From: Sciurus carolinensis
Taxonomy: Eukaryota > Chordata > Mammalia > Rodentia > Sciuridae
Direction: 5' to 3'
Assembly: GCF_902686445.1 (NCBI RefSeq)
Contig: NC_062219.1
Location: forward strand, 111,105,160-111,169,159
Length of the DNA: 64,000 bases
Shown: positions 47,881-60,601 of the stretch, piece by piece
Position numbering within the stretch: position 1 is the first letter of the stretch
Layout of the letters: each line of letters starts with the position of its first letter
The notes under the pieces: model-generated
Database searches by the model: none
Told to the model about the DNA's origin: nothing
What the model saw: the letters and a program-made list of their open reading frames with translations, nothing else
Translations under genes and position numbers: made by a program

Positions 47881-48169
47881 AAAATTTTATTTTCTTCAAA
47901 GAATTATGAGAATAAAATTGTGGTAATTATCAGAAAAATAATAGTAATTATAATTGTGATCAGAGTAATGATTAGGGTTAATTAGGTGACTATGGATGAG
48001 TTCTGGACCACAGTTATACCAATATGTAAGTTGAATATTTCTTTGTTGATTCTTTAAGATTGATGACCTGGTGTCTGGTGCCTACTACCTACTATACTTT
48101 AAATTAGCTTACCCTTTTAAAAACATGGAGGTTCCATTTTTAATCCTTAATTTAAATAATGATCTAGTA

Positions 48170-48365
48170 CTAATAATAGCTAACATGTCAGGCATTGTTC
48201 TATGTGGCTTATATTTGTCACCTCATTTAATTTTCATAACAGTCCTATAAAGCAATTATAATTTTTGTCCCAATCTACAGAATAGGAAATTGAGACCCAG
48301 AAATACTGTGGTAGAGATAGAACTGATAACCAGTGGGACTGGGATCTGGGTAGTTGATAAGCCAG
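48170..48365 (-). repeat. MIR-like ancient SINE, antisense
   Basis: GGCATTGTTCTATGTGGCTT, CACCTCATTTAATTTTCATA, ATAGGAAATTGAGACCCAG and ACTGGGATCTGGG occur in the order of a reversed MIR. Confidence 0.55.
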
Positions 48366-49102
48366 AACTTGCAATTCAATAGTGGAACTATAATGCCCCT
48401 ATTAATCATTGTAATTTCTTTTGAAAAATCATGTTATATACAGATACCCCTCTCTCATTTCTTGAGTTGATATTCCTCCTCACTGTACATAATCTTTCTC
48501 TTTCTTGTATCTTTTTGTGCTTTCAAACCTGCCTTTTACAGATGACACAGATGAAAATAGAAAGTTTTTGTTTTATTTTGTTCTCAGGACACTTAGAAAA
48601 TTAGGAACCAAGTTAAAAGTCTTCTATGACATTCTCCAGTCTGATAAGTAAATACATACCAGTTTTACATTTTCCATTTTAAATTGATGACCCTCATCTT
48701 ATTTCAGAAATATGCCCAGGACTCTCCCAAGAAACATTTAACAATAAATGTTTAAATGTTTTTTAAAAAAGAGCTTCCTGTGGTTCTTTCAACAAGCTCC
48801 TATGACACTTTTCATCAGCACGCAAGTGGCTGTATTCTCCTTACCTTGACATGTTGGCTTAGGTGAAATATTGTAGGCATAAAAATTGCATTTGGTAGGT
48901 CCACTAGGAAGGGGTCACGTAAAAGTCATCTTTGATTTGTTAATGGAACTTTTTTTTTTGGGATGTAGTATATGGCAGCAGTGCTGTGCACCCTAAGGAA
49001 AAAAATGGTCCATTTTATAAAGGTTTATTTTCATATTTTATACACTGTAGTTCTGTTGTGTGTTTTTGATTTAGTAACAATTTATGTGTTTTTCTGTCGC
49101 AG

Positions 49103-49213
49103 AGCACTGCGGCCTGTGGTGTTGAGGCTCACAGCGATGCCATCCAGCCCTGCCACATCAGAGAGGCCGTTCGACGCTATGGCCACAAGATTGGCCCCCT
49201 TTCCCCATTCACA
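49103..49213 (+). CDS. SUPT3H: SUPT3H internal exon D (helix 3 of the TAF11-like histone fold)
   Basis: This exon has 111 bases, 37 codons, phase 0 at both ends. It follows TTTTTCTGTCGCAG and ends at ACA|GTACGT. The translation is [20 protein letters not shown] then [30 protein letters not shown] is the last helix of the C-terminal histone fold; the TAF11 counterpart has a similar IR/MREAVRR core. In the human protein as I recall it, one short final exon of about 13 residues follows, and I do not find it in the remaining 14.8 kb. The donor has A rather than G at -1 and C at +4, so it is weaker than the other three. The -1 base cannot be shifted without losing the frame. Confidence 0.95.
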
Positions 49214-51154
49214 GTACGTAATAACAGAGTTATAAAAAGTTATATTTATAATCTGAAAGAATTTTGATTTTCAAGTGGTCAAATGAAGAAGCAGTGGAAT
49301 TGTTGAAAGCAATTTGCGGTAGCCGTAATTTTGTTGTATAAAAGTGGCATAATTCTCTTGGGAAATAAAACTCATTTTTGTCTCTTTTAGAAAGGACATT
49401 TTTTTTCTAAAAAATATTATTTTCTTTCAGTTACATATTAAGCTTTTTTGTTGGAGCTTATATTTGCTATTTTTCAAAACTTAAGTTTATAAAAAATTTT
49501 GTCAAATTATATGTATTCAAATATTGCTAGAAGCACTTTATATTTTAAAATTGGTTAGATTGGCATTACCACTTCTATCAGATGTCCTTCCCCTAAACAT
49601 ACTTTGAGTTGGAAGAAGAAGAAATGATTTCTTTACTTGGCACTGAACTGTAGACAGGCTTTCTTGTCTTCAAATGATTTGAAAGCTTATAATCAGGATT
49701 TTTTTAAATGGAGAATTAAAGATTCGATGTTTTAGCAGTGTGTTTGGGGTGTTTTAATCAAATACTCACAATCCTTTTAAAAAAATCTTTGTGTTAATAG
49801 AAGTTTCTCCAGGTGGTTCTGTTCCTGGGAAATTTGTTTGATATTTAGAAAGTAAGGTTTGATTTACATAACCAAGGAACTGTAAAATTTGTCTTTTTTG
49901 ATATTCATTTGTTTTAACATACTAATGCAGAATATATTTTTAAAAATTTATATAATCAATAAATGAGTAAATAAATAGCAAGTATGACACTACATATGTT
50001 TTTACCTAAGAGGGGAATTTATTATTCTTTGTTCATTAGAGTTTTGATTTCTTTTAAATTATCTCCGTTTTTCACTTACAGACAATGTTTTCTTTCCATT
50101 CTTCTCATGATTATTGTGAATTATCTGAATTCTCACTGTGACAACAAGAGTGTATTTTATAAATGTCTCTAGAAACTTTCTACTATATAAAAGCTATATA
50201 CTTTTGCATAAATATTTCAGTCTTGAAAGAAGGAAATCAGTGTCCTTGTTTTTTTTCTTCTTCTTCTACAGAGAGGTTATTTTAAACAAGAGACCAAAAC
50301 GAAGATGAAATTTAGAAAGGGAATAATTGGAAGTAAAAATTTAAAAACCAACTGAAGTAGAAAAAGCTGAGTTATAAAGACTAAAAATATAAAAATATCA
50401 AATCCATATATAAGGGCCAAATAATGACCAATAGGTTTAGACAATGGGGTGGAAAAATGAGAAAAAGGAGTCAGTGTTGACAGTGATCTAGAAGTACTTA
50501 CAGCGTAGAAAAGGGAAACAGAATTTTTGAGAAATAACCAATAATGGTACCTAAATGTAGTGAATAAGATATCGTAAGTGTATTCATTATATGGGGAGAA
50601 CCTCAAAATCATGAAGTTGTCAATATATTCTCAAAGAAGTAGCTGCTTCATTCATTGAGATTTTGTTTTTAAATAGACTGAATGGATCACATTATTTACA
50701 GGTATGTGTATCCCCTCCCCTCCATGTCCAACCTGTTACTGATATACACGATTGCTTTTACATTCTGACACTGTGGTATATGGTAAAAAATGGACTTTAA
50801 TCCAGGTGCAGATACAGCTCAAGGTAATTTTTATCTAATAAAATATAACCAATATGCTTTTTTTATCTACACAATTTAAAATGCTTAATTTAAATAAATC
50901 TAGAAAAAAGAAATGATTGATACCTGGAATGCTCACTTAGCTACTATCTGAGCAGAAAGACAAATTAACAGCAAATAGTTAAAAAAACAAAACAAAAAAA
51001 ACACTCCAGAGAGGTACCCCAGGTTTTATTATTCCTCAGAATAGCATCACCAGGAAAGATCTGCTCCATTACCTACATCTCTAAGAGTTTGCCCAATCAT
51101 CAAGTCTAAATATGCCTGCTCCATTATAGAGCATGGGTGATATGATCAAGGAGA

Positions 51155-52660
51155 TAGTAGAGTGTATTTTGACATATTATACATACATGGAGTATAACTT
51201 CTAATTAGGATCCCCTTCTTGTGGTTGTACATGATATAGAGTTTCACTGGTGGTGTATTCATATGTGAACATAGGAAAGTCTGTCCAGTTCATTCTATCA
51301 TCTTTCCTAGTCCCCATCCTTGCCTCTTCTCTTCATTCCCCTTTGTCTAATCCATTGAACTTCTGTTCTTCCCTACCCACCCCCTTGTTGTGTGTTAGCA
51401 TCCACATGTCAGAGAAAACATTCAACCTTTGGTTTTGGGGGATTGACTTATTTCACTTAGCATGATAGTCTCCATATCCATCCATGTACCAGCAAAAATC
51501 ACAAAGTCATTCTTTTTTTATGACTGAGTAATATTCCATAGTGTATATATACCACATTTTCTTTATTCATTCACCTGTTGAAGGGCACCTAGGTTGGTTC
51601 CATAGCTTAGCTATTATGAATTGAGCTGCTGTAAACATTGTTGCAGCTGCATCACTGTAGTATGTTGATTTTTAAGTCCTTTAGATATATACCAAGGAGT
51701 GGGATAACTGGGTCAAATGATGGTTCCATTCCAAGTTTTCTGAGGAATCTTCATACTGCTTTTCAGAGCAGTTGCACCAGTTTGCAGTCCCACCCGCAAT
51801 GTATGAGTGTGCCTTTTTCCCCACATCCTCACCAACATTTATTGTTACTCATATTCTTGATTGTTGCCATTTGACTGAATTGAGATGGAATCTCTGTAGT
51901 TTTAATTTGCATTTCTCTAATTACTAGAGATGTTGAGCATTTTCATACACTTGTTGACCAATCGTGTTTCTTCTGTGAAGTGTCTCTTCAGTTCCTTTGC
52001 CCATTTACTGATTGGGTTATTTGGGTTTTTTTGGTGTTAAGTTTTTTGAATTCTTTATATATCCTGGAGAATAATGCTCTATCTCCCATTCTGTAAGCTC
52101 TCTCTATCTCCCATTCTGTAGGCTGTCTCTTTGCTGTGAAGAAGCTTTTTAGTTTGATATCATCCCATTTCTTGATTTTTTTTTTTGAAGGTGGAGTAAC
52201 AAGGATTGAACTCAGGGGCACTTGACCACTGAGCCACATCCCCACCCCTACTTTGTATTTTATTTAGAGACAGGGTCTCACTGAGTTGCTTAGTGCCTTG
52301 CTTTTGCTGAGACTGGCTTTCTTTGAACTCGGGATCCTCCTGCCTCAGTCTCCTGAGACACTGGGATTAAAGGTGTGCACCACCACTTCGGGCGCATTTA
52401 TTGATTCTTGATTTTACTTCTTGTGTTTTAGGAGTCTTGTTGATGAAGTCAGTTCCTAAGCCAACATGATGGAGTGTTAGTCCTACACTTTCTTCTAGTA
52501 GGTTCAGGGTTCTGATCTAATGCCAGTTTCTTGACCCACTTTGAGTTGAATTTTGTGCAAGGTGAGAGATAGAGGTTTAATTTCATTCTGCTACTTAGGA
52601 ATTTCCAGTTTTCCCAGGACCGTTTGTTGAAGAAGCTATCTTTTCACCAAGGTATGTTCA
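51155..52660 (-). mobile_element. L1 3' fragment, antisense, diverged
   Basis: The + strand parallels the full-length L1 from its 3'UTR through the ORF2 C-terminal region: TTTGGGTTTTTTTGGTGTTAAG, CCAAGGAGTGGGATAACTGG and CCACATCCTCACCAACATTT are the reverse of conserved ORF2 sequence. A B1-dID (52176-52395) splits it. A roughly 30-bp tandem duplication (TCTCTATCTCCCATTCTGTA, 52078-52125) is internal. Confidence 0.9.
52176..52395 (-). mobile_element. B1-dID SINE nested in an L1
   Basis: On +: GGATTGAACTCAGGGGCACT, ACTGAGCCACATCCCCACCC, AGACAGGGTCTCACTGAGTT and TGTGCACCACCACTTCGGGC. L1 sequence continues on both sides, with a CATTTnTTGAT motif near each edge. Confidence 0.92.
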
Positions 52661-53204
52661 TGGTAAATTAATTTGCTTTTTATAGTTAAAAACTCTCTTT
52701 TTAAATTTTAAACTCTCTCCTCAGAGGGAATAGAGTTGCAGACTCTGTAAGCCAATAATATGGCTGCCCTGCCCTGACTTCCACATACTTCCACATACTT
52801 TGAGCTGCTAAAAGGAGTAGCTCATGATTGAAACCTCGATGTTAAGAGATGCTGTTTTTCATTTTCATAAGGTCCATTCTGAGTACTGAAGATGATACTT
52901 GAAGCAGCTATAATAGGGACACTTTGCTACCTAGCCTTTGAATTTCAAGAGAGAAAGCATTTGGACTGCCTTTATAGTAAGCCTTTGTAGTAACCATAGA
53001 TTGACACCTAAATTTCCATGCAGAAAGGCTTAGCTGACTAACTCTGAGCATCAAATTTTCTTTGTAAATTAAAATGCCACTGAACTGAACAGCTAGTTTA
53101 TGTTTATAAGCATTTTATTTTTGAAGAATTTCATCCTGAATCTAGTGTTTGTATATTTATTTTCTTTATTTTTAAAGGTTATTCTTAATTTTTTCAATTT
53201 TAAA

Positions 53205-53880
53205 TGATAATACAAAAACATAAAAGTCATACATATTAACCAAGTATCATGGAATGTTTGGTAGATGTATACATTACATAATGTTTACATTAGGTTAAAC
53301 ATATTTATCTCCTCAGACATTTAAATGTACGGTACATTATTGTTACCTATAGTCACCATACTGTGCAATAGTACCCAAGAAGGTCTTGCTCCAATCTCGC
53401 TGAATCTTAGAACCCACTGATCAGCCTTTCCCCCTCTTAACCAGATCCCCCACACACTTAACCCTCATTGCACTCTCTACTTTTATGAGAACAACTTTTT
53501 TAGATTCCACATGAGTAATATCATGTGATACTTATCTCTTTCGTGCCTATTTCACTTGACATAATGATCTCTGGTTCATTCGCATTATCACAAATGACAG
53601 GACTTCCTTCTTTTTTATAACCAAATAGTATTCAGTTGTGTATATGCTCCACATTTTCTTTTCCAGTCATTGGTTGGTGGACACTTAGGTTGTTTCTACT
53701 TCTTGGCTATGGTGCTGCAATGAACATGGGAGGACAGATGTTTCTTGTACACACCAATTCCACATCCTTTAGGTAGACACATAGTAGTGAAGTTGCTGGA
53801 TCACGTGATACTCTGTTTTTAATTTTTTTAGGCACCTCCATACTGTTTTCCATAATGACTGTACTAATTTATTATACTTT
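53205..53880 (-). mobile_element. Old L1M-type 3' end, antisense
   Basis: TTGTTACCTATAGTCACCATAC, CACATGAGTAATATCATGTG, CATTGGTTGGTGGACACTTA and GCACCTCCATACTGTTTTCC are the reverse of the old L1 3' region. Confidence 0.7.
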
Positions 53881-54709
53881 CAAATAGAATATATAATTTA
53901 GAATATCCATAACTTGGAACATACACATTAATTTCCAATAATTCGAAATTGATTTAGGGAATTAAAAAAGTAATCAGTAGTTTCTAGGATAAGCCAGATG
54001 TACTTAAAAATCTGCTTTTAGTGAGGTATCATTCTCTCTTCTGCATGACTTCTGAAGTAATTTTATACCAAATTACAACATGATCAATTTTAGGAATGCA
54101 AAAATTCATTATATAAGGAGTTGTGTGTTCTTTCATTTTGGGAATACTTGAAATGATGGGGAAAGAAATTATTTAAAACTATGTTAAGTAGAGAGGAAGA
54201 AAGTACAATGTTCTGCACTGTGGTAGCTGCAGAGGAAGGGAGGAAAGGGCAGGATGGCTTAAACATCAGCTATCTGCCCCTCACCTATGGACTCTGCATT
54301 CGGAAGTGCTGAGGAGACACTTACAACAGTGCTCCCCCTCAGCCAGTTTTAACAGTGCTGTCTTTGTCATTGTTTCAGTTGATAGTTTCTTTTCTGTGTT
54401 CTCATTTATTCTGAATCCTACACAAAAGACCAAAGAAAGTAACATGCCTAGAAATTTTAATTAATCCTTCAAGTTAAGCTATTAATTAGATTAAATAGAA
54501 GAATCAGGGCTAATATTCTGGTCTTCCTAATCCAATTTTTTCCTCCAAAATAAAGCATTTTTGCAACTGTCTCCACCCCATATATCTCATTTTCTGTACA
54601 AACATTTCAACGAACCATTAAAGAAACCAATTTTGCTTTTTGTTTCTTGTTTATTTTTCCTAATTCTATAAATCATTTCAGAGTTGATGATTTGTGGTAG
54701 TTATCTTAG

Positions 54710-54765
54710 ATCTGGGGATGTAGCTCAGTAGAAGAAGGCTGGCCTAGCATGTCAGTCTAATAGGC
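54710..54765 (+). mobile_element. ID SINE fragment
   Basis: ATCTGGGGATGTAGCTCAGT then CTGGCCTAGCATGTCAGTC; the 3' half is lost. Confidence 0.55.
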
Positions 54766-54769
54766 AAAA

Positions 54770-54935
54770 ATAAAATAGCAGTTATAGCAACTAATATTTA
54801 TTAAGCACTTCCATATCATGCACTGTACTAACTTGCTTCTCACCAGTCTTAAGTAGAGACTAACTAGTCTCATTTTATGGATGAAGAAACTACCAGATTT
54901 TAACTAGTTCTCCCAAGTTCACATTCAGTAGTTTG
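54770..54935 (-). repeat. MIR-like ancient SINE, antisense
   Basis: AATATTTATTAAGCACTTCC, CTCATTTTATGGATGAAGAAAC and CCCAAGTTCACATTCAGTAG follow the reversed MIR order. Confidence 0.5.
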
Positions 54936-55114
54936 AAAAGATATTTGATTTGTATTTGATAAGTGATGATACTGAACAATTTTATGTACTTACTGATAAT
55001 TTATATTTCTCTAAATTTTGATCCAACCTTTGCCATTTTTCTATTGGGCCTTAGTAGATTCATTTGTATCAATCTAATTTATTCAAATAAATTTTTAAGA
55101 AATTTAGAGCAGTT

Positions 55115-55328
55115 TGCTGGGCACAGCGGTAGTGCATGCCTGTAATCCCAGTGGCCCAGGAGGCTGAGGCAGGAGGATTGAGAGTTCAAAGCTAGCTTCA
55201 ACAACTTATCAAGGCCCTAAGTAGCTTAGCGAGACCTTTTCTCTAAATAAAATACCAAATGAACTGAGAATGTGGCTCAGTGGTTAAGTGCTCCAAGGTT
55301 CAATCCCTGGTACCAAGAGAAAAATTAA
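55115..55328 (+). mobile_element. B1-dID dimeric SINE
   Basis: B1 half TGGGCACAGCGGTAGTGCAT to GAGACCTTTTCTC, A/T linker, ID half GAGAATGTGGCTCAGTGGTT with GGTTCAATCCCTGGTACC. Imperfect duplication TTTAGAGCAGTTT / ATTAAAGCAATTT at the ends. Confidence 0.92.
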
Positions 55329-55636
55329 AGCAATTTATAAACTATGGACAGTAAAACCTCTCATCAGGTTTCTTGTAGATATTTTTTCCAGGTCTTCATT
55401 TATCCTTTATTTTTTTCTAATTTGCTACTCTTTTTAGTATACAGGATTTTACAATAGGATTGGTAGATTTACCATTTTTCTCTACTATTTTCCATTGTCT
55501 TATGAGTTTAAAAAATAATTTTACAGCTTGATATTAAATATGTATATGTTCAGTTTTTTAATTTTTGCAATTTTTTTGTATAACTGTAATTCTACTTTCT
55601 TATAGTGTTTTGTTTTTGTTTGTTTGTTTTTGGTTT

Positions 55637-55709
55637 TTAGTGCTAGGAATTGACCTAGGATCTGTGAACACACTGAGAAGTGTTCTACCACTGAGCCAAC
55701 AACCCCAGA
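55637..55709 (-). mobile_element. ID SINE, diverged
   Basis: On +: TAGTGCTAGGAATTGACCTA, AGAAGTGTTCTACCACTGAG and CCAACAACCCCAG, the reversed ID body after a TTTG-rich tail. Confidence 0.75.
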
Positions 55710-56145
55710 CCTTCCTCTACCTTTTGTATCTAACATGTAATGTGAGAGCTTTCATGAGTAGTAAACATCAAAAAATTCCACTTAATTAAATGAACAATTC
55801 TATTTGTTAGGGTTGTTTTATTTGTAATCTATTAAGTTATTCTATTAGTGAATGTCAGTTCTGTTTTCTTTTCCAAAACTATTGGTAATATTTTACATAT
55901 ATTATATAAACATATAAAGACAGAAATGTTGAGAAAGGTATTAGGACCCTAAAACAGTTCTGGCAAAAAGTTTACATGGATTATCCTATCAGAAAATTGA
56001 TATTAATAACTGTTTGAAAAGGTTTTTTTCTTAACTTAAAGATTTTTGTTAATGAGTTTTTCTTTTTAATATTCTTAGAATTTACTTATACACATTTAGA
56101 AGTAAAAACATTTTAAAATTTTGTGATTAAGCATTTGGTTTTTTG

Positions 56146-56172
56146 TTTGTTTGTTTGTTTGTTTGTTTTGTT
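56146..56172. repeat. (TTTG)n microsatellite
   Basis: Six or so TTTG units running into a pure pyrimidine tract and CAG at 56184-56186. Confidence 0.9.
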
Positions 56173-56186
56173 TTTTTCTCTCTCAG

Positions 56187-56267
56187 AGGAAGCACCCTGA
56201 ATGCTCTGAGTACTCGGTGTATACTCCCTTGTCTGTCGAATGGAAGGCCATCCCACATTTCACCTAG
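56187..56267 (+). CDS. Weak candidate alternative last exon of SUPT3H
   Basis: Seen in sequence: a strong acceptor (a TTTG microsatellite, then TTTTTTTCTCTCTCAG ending at 56186) is followed by a frame that, read in the phase set by exon D, encodes 26 residues starting RKHPECSEYSVYTPLSVEWK and then a TAG stop at 56265-56267. The bases from 56187 to about 56510 look non-repetitive. Against it: I do not recognise the peptide, it differs from the known SUPT3H C terminus, and no AATAAA lies close behind (the first I see is near 57219, beyond an L1 fragment). It could be a chance splice-like site created by the microsatellite. Confidence 0.2.
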   Translation, partial: RKHPECSEYSVYTPLSVEWKAIPHFT

Positions 56268-56516
56268 ATTCTCACTATTTACAAGCAGTGGGTGGTGCCC
56301 ATGGTTACATACTCTGGAGCTCAAGCCCAGATCTCAATGGGAACTGCTGTGAATGGCTGATAAAAAGCCAGGTCTATAATTTTGAAAGCCAGGGAAAGGA
56401 AACTGCTGAGTGTGATGACATAATCTCATGTGTAATGCCTAAATATATTTTAGTTTCTCCTGATAGTCAAATGGAAAATATGTTAAACCCCTGAACTTGA
56501 TTATTATCTGGCAGCC

Positions 56517-57185
56517 TTTTTTTTTTTTATTGGTTCTTTTTAGTTATACATGACAGTAGAATCCATTTTGATATAATTATACAAGCATGGAATGTATCCT
56601 ATTCTCATTAGGATCCCAGTCTTGTGGATGTACATGATGGTGAGATTCACTGCAGTGTATTCATATATGTACATAGGAAAGTTGTGTCAGATTTATTTCA
56701 CTGTCTTTCCTTTTCCTATCCCCTCTTCCTTTCATCTAATCCAGTGAACTTCTACTCCCCTCCCATTTTGTGGGCTAGCTTCCACATACCAGAGAAAATA
56801 TTTGACCTTTGGTTTTTTGAGATTGACTTATTTCACTTACCATGATAGTCTCCAGATTCATCCATTTACTGGCAAATGACATAAAGTCATTCTTCTTTAT
56901 GACTGAGTAATACTCCATTGTGTATATATGCCACATTTTCTTTATCCATTCATCTATTGAAGGGCACTTCAATATTGAAGGTTGGCTCATAGCCTAGCTA
57001 TTGTGAATTGTGCTGCTATAAACATTGATGTGTCTGTGTCACTATAGTGTGTGTGCTGATTTTAAATCCTTTGGTTTAAAAATGGGATAACTGGGTCAGT
57101 GGTTCCATTCCAAGTTTTCTAAGGTATCTTCATATTCTTTTCCAGAATGCTTGCATCAGTTTGCAGTTCTACCAATAATGTATCA
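56517..57185 (-). mobile_element. L1 3' fragment, antisense
   Basis: Starts with a T-run (L1 tail), then 3'UTR (AGTTATACATGACAGTAGAA) and the reverse of the ORF2 end (GACTGAGTAATACTCCATTG, CCACATTTTCTTTATCCATT). It stops inside ORF2. Closely similar to 51155-51790. Confidence 0.9.
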
Positions 57186-57344
57186 GGCAACTTTCTATTG
57201 AACTAGAATAGTGAGACAATAAAATTGCTCTTTTAAGCATGGTTATTAACCTAAATAACCTTAAGTGCTTCCCCCAGAAGGAAGTCTCCAATATCTACTC
57301 AGCTGTCTTAAATTCTAAGACAGAATGAGCATTTTAAAGCTGTT

Positions 57345-57534
57345 TAGGTGGGCTGGGTATGGATTTACACACCTGTAATTCCAGTTATTTGGAGGCTAAG
57401 GCATGAGGATTGCAAGTTCAAGACCAGCTTCTACAACTTAAAGAGACTCTGTCTCAAAATAAAAAATGAAAAGGAACTCTAGGGGTGTAGTTTAGTGGTA
57501 GAGCGTCTCTGGGTTCAATCCCTAGTATTGAAAT
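57345..57534 (+). mobile_element. B1-dID dimeric SINE
   Basis: B1 half GGTGGGCTGGGTATGGATTT to GAGACTCTGTCTC, linker, ID half CTAGGGGTGTAGTTTAGTGG with GGGTTCAATCCCTAGTATTG. AAGCTGT lies on both sides (57337-57343, 57535-57541). Confidence 0.9.
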
Positions 57535-58670
57535 AAGCTGTCCTGGAGGGAACCAGTTAGAATTGACCTCAGAGAAGCTTTGCAGCACACCAACTCAAAG
57601 ACACCTTGCAAGAGTGTGACAGAACTAACTCTAGATTCCAGCCACACAATTCTCCATTTACTGCTCTTCCACTTTGGTCATTTACTTTGGTGTGTATAGA
57701 TTTATTCAGGGATTCTAGGGATATTCTTGTATCATTAATTATTCAGAGATGTTCATAATAGGCCAGTAGAGATAAAAAAAAAAATATGAAATTTTCTGTA
57801 AGCATTCCCCCACATTTAACTTTGAAACACAACAGTTGCTTGCCAGATGGATTTGAGTATTTCGATCTAGAATTGCACCTTCTTTAATAGTACTAATGTC
57901 ACATATTAGATTTGTCTGCATTTTGTGTTCAACTTTCAAAATTTAATGTCACAAAATACAAGAATAATTTTCATATTTAAATACCAAATATAAATTAGGT
58001 AGAATTCTTAAATATTTGTATTTTTACTAGAAGTAAAATGTTTCTCATGAAATTTTCCGAGCATATTACTAACCCTATCATTCTGTTTTGGGTCCAAGTA
58101 CATTTTTATAACTGTAGGCCACTTATTCTCAGAAAAAAATTAACATGTGGCTTATCTATCATATGAAAATAACCTAAAATGGAGTGTTCTGGAAATACAT
58201 GAAACTTATAATTGTTTTTAATTTGAAAATAGGGTGGGGTGTATATTTTGAGTTACAGAATTTATTAGGTCAATTTATAAGCAACTTCAATTTCTTTAGG
58301 TCAAAAACAATTGAATATGTTGTTATATGGCCCAGTTAATTCAGGATTAAGTTTAGGATTATTCAGAGAGGGCATGTTAGAAATGATGGGAATAAAGAAG
58401 CGGAAGAGTTGGGAAGACAAAATCTCTGTCACCTGATGAGGATCCTTCTCTGAGAAACATTTGCTGTAAGTTTCAGAGTCAAATTTATTTGTTTTTCCTG
58501 TTGAGTCCAAACTTGGATAAATTCGTTACTGGTACTTTTTTCTCCCATTAATAGTGTAACATGATGATTCTGTATGGACAAATGGAGTTGGTTTAATCAT
58601 GTTATGTTATAAAACTTTTTAATTTTTTTCATCAGCACAAAAATGGGGGAGAAGGAAAGAGAGCTCTTAC

Positions 58671-58856
58671 CTTTTTTGGGGTACTGAACCCAGGGGGCTT
58701 TACCCCTGAGCTACATCCCCAACTTTTTTTTTTTTTTTTTTTTAATTTTGATACTGGGCCTCACTCAGTTGCTGAGTCTGGCCTCAAACTTGTGATCCTT
58801 CTGCCTCAGGCTCCTGAGTTGCTAGGATTTCAGGCATGCATCACCACGCCCAGTGT
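58671..58856 (-). mobile_element. B1-dID dimeric SINE
   Basis: On +: GGGGTACTGAACCCAGGGGG, CTGAGCTACATCCCCAAC, a T21 linker, then GGGCCTCACTCAGTTGCTGA and CATCACCACGCCCAG. Confidence 0.9.
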
Positions 58857-59803
58857 TCTTGTCTCTTTTGATCTCTGCGGAAATGTCTTAACTTGGGACA
58901 ACCAAGTAATTTTCTTGTAAGGAATTATACAGGTCTATATTAAAAATTCCTGATATTTTTAATCACTATTTTTTCTCTGCAATATACACTGACTGTATAG
59001 GCAGGCACATTTTGCTTATTCCTGCCTTTACTTTTTTATTTGTGGGAAGACCTCCTATGAAGTTCAGCATAGGGCTTACATCCTGAGGTGATGCACTCAC
59101 TTACACAATTTTGTGTAGGATATTTCAACTGCTTTAAATATATATTTAAAAAACTCAAATTCCAAGATATAACTTCCTAATTAATAAAATATTTATACAA
59201 GTTCAAGTATAAAACTATGGATGACAGATCTGTATTTTGAGTAGCACAAAAGTAATAGGCATCCATACCTAACATGTGAAAACCTAGAAGTACACCAAAG
59301 AATTCTAAAATTTCCAGCAATATAATTTGTAAAAATGAAAATCAGTCTTCTCCTATGGGTTGTATGGCTAAAATAGCAATAAAGGATAGTAGCCTGAACC
59401 TGCCCTGGTTGTTTGTTCCACATTTGCTTCTTTCATTTTTTTTAACCTGGAAATAGTTCAAAAGTCAGTGAGTTGTCCTATAAAGACTACTCTGTTCTGG
59501 GGAAAGGAGGAAGATTTTGGACATGAATGAAACAAAAGAGATTGTTGACACCACAGAGAAACTTGTAGAGCACAGTGTTCTGTAAGGACTAAATCTTGAG
59601 GTTCAAGAGTGTTGTTATAGTTTCTGGAGATAGAATGGAAAACTCTTTTGAGTGGCTCCCAAAATGAAAATGTCTTTATTTTTTTAAAAATGAATAAATA
59701 AATCACAAAATTCCTTTAACTCATAACTTCATGAAAGCAGCAAAAGAATTAGTTGGGAGACACTAAACTAAGTTGAACTATTTCTACCTTTAAATATTAT
59801 GCT

Positions 59804-59830
59804 CTAAAAATAGCAAAAGTCTATAAATAA
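59804..59830. promoter_or_regulatory. Pair of MEF2-consensus motifs
   Basis: CTAAAAATAG (59804-59813) and CTATAAATAA (59821-59830) both fit YTAWWWWTAR. In AT-rich DNA such matches also arise by chance. Confidence 0.2.
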
Positions 59831-60601
59831 GCAGGAAGACTATAAATGTTCAGTTAGACTTACAACTCATTCAGTATATCAAACTGCTCATGTTGACCTA
59901 GCAAAAATACTATTTAAATTTTTACTAGTATTTTATATCTAAATTAGGTGAATATTAGAAGGTAACATAATAATTTTACTGAAGTAGTTCGTTTACTTAC
60001 CATCGCCAGGCCCACCTAACATTCATAAGCAAGTTGTTTAAGTGAAATATTTGTATACTGTTTTATTGATAGTGTGACAGAAATTCCCTCCAGATACCTA
60101 TGATGAGAGCCTGCTAAACTGGAGGTGATATACTTTTTTGGTGATTTGTTAAATAGTGTTACACACTTTAGTCAACAAATATAATCATTGAACTATCATT
60201 TAATTTACTGATACAGTTGCAAAATCAACCCCACAACATAATGACTAGATTGTTATAAATAGGAATTTACACCTTCCAAAAATGAAACTGATACCTTGCT
60301 CTTTTTGTGCCCAACATATATTTAAGGTTAAACACAAGGTAGAAAAAAATGTGCAAGGAAAAAAAAAAAAAAAAAAAGAGTATGCCTTGTTTTCCTGACT
60401 GGTGTTTTAATTATGATTTGATTTAAACCAAATCCCCTAGGCTATATATGCACAGATCAAATACTCCACTCCCACATGCTGCCTTTGCATGACCTTAAGC
60501 TGTGAGGAGAGAAAATTCATAGCCCATATGTCAGTCAGATGTGAAGTCTTGCCCTGGCACCTGAACATGCACTCCTACCTGATTAGAGCACACTTACAGT
60601 T

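Larger units (their letters stand above)
33551..49102 (+). other. SUPT3H intron between exons C and D (15.6 kb)
   Basis: GTAAGT to CTGTCGCAG. If the cassette exon candidate at 37560-37727 is used, it splits into 4,009 and 11,375 bp. The stretches 33982-35668, 36563-37559, 43700-44046, 44197-46200, 46540-47270, 47880-48170 and 48370-49102 hold no feature I recognise. Confidence 0.9.

Noticed and set aside
52785..52808. Two tandem copies of ACTTCCACATA
   Set aside because: A two-copy 11-bp slippage repeat with no further structure.
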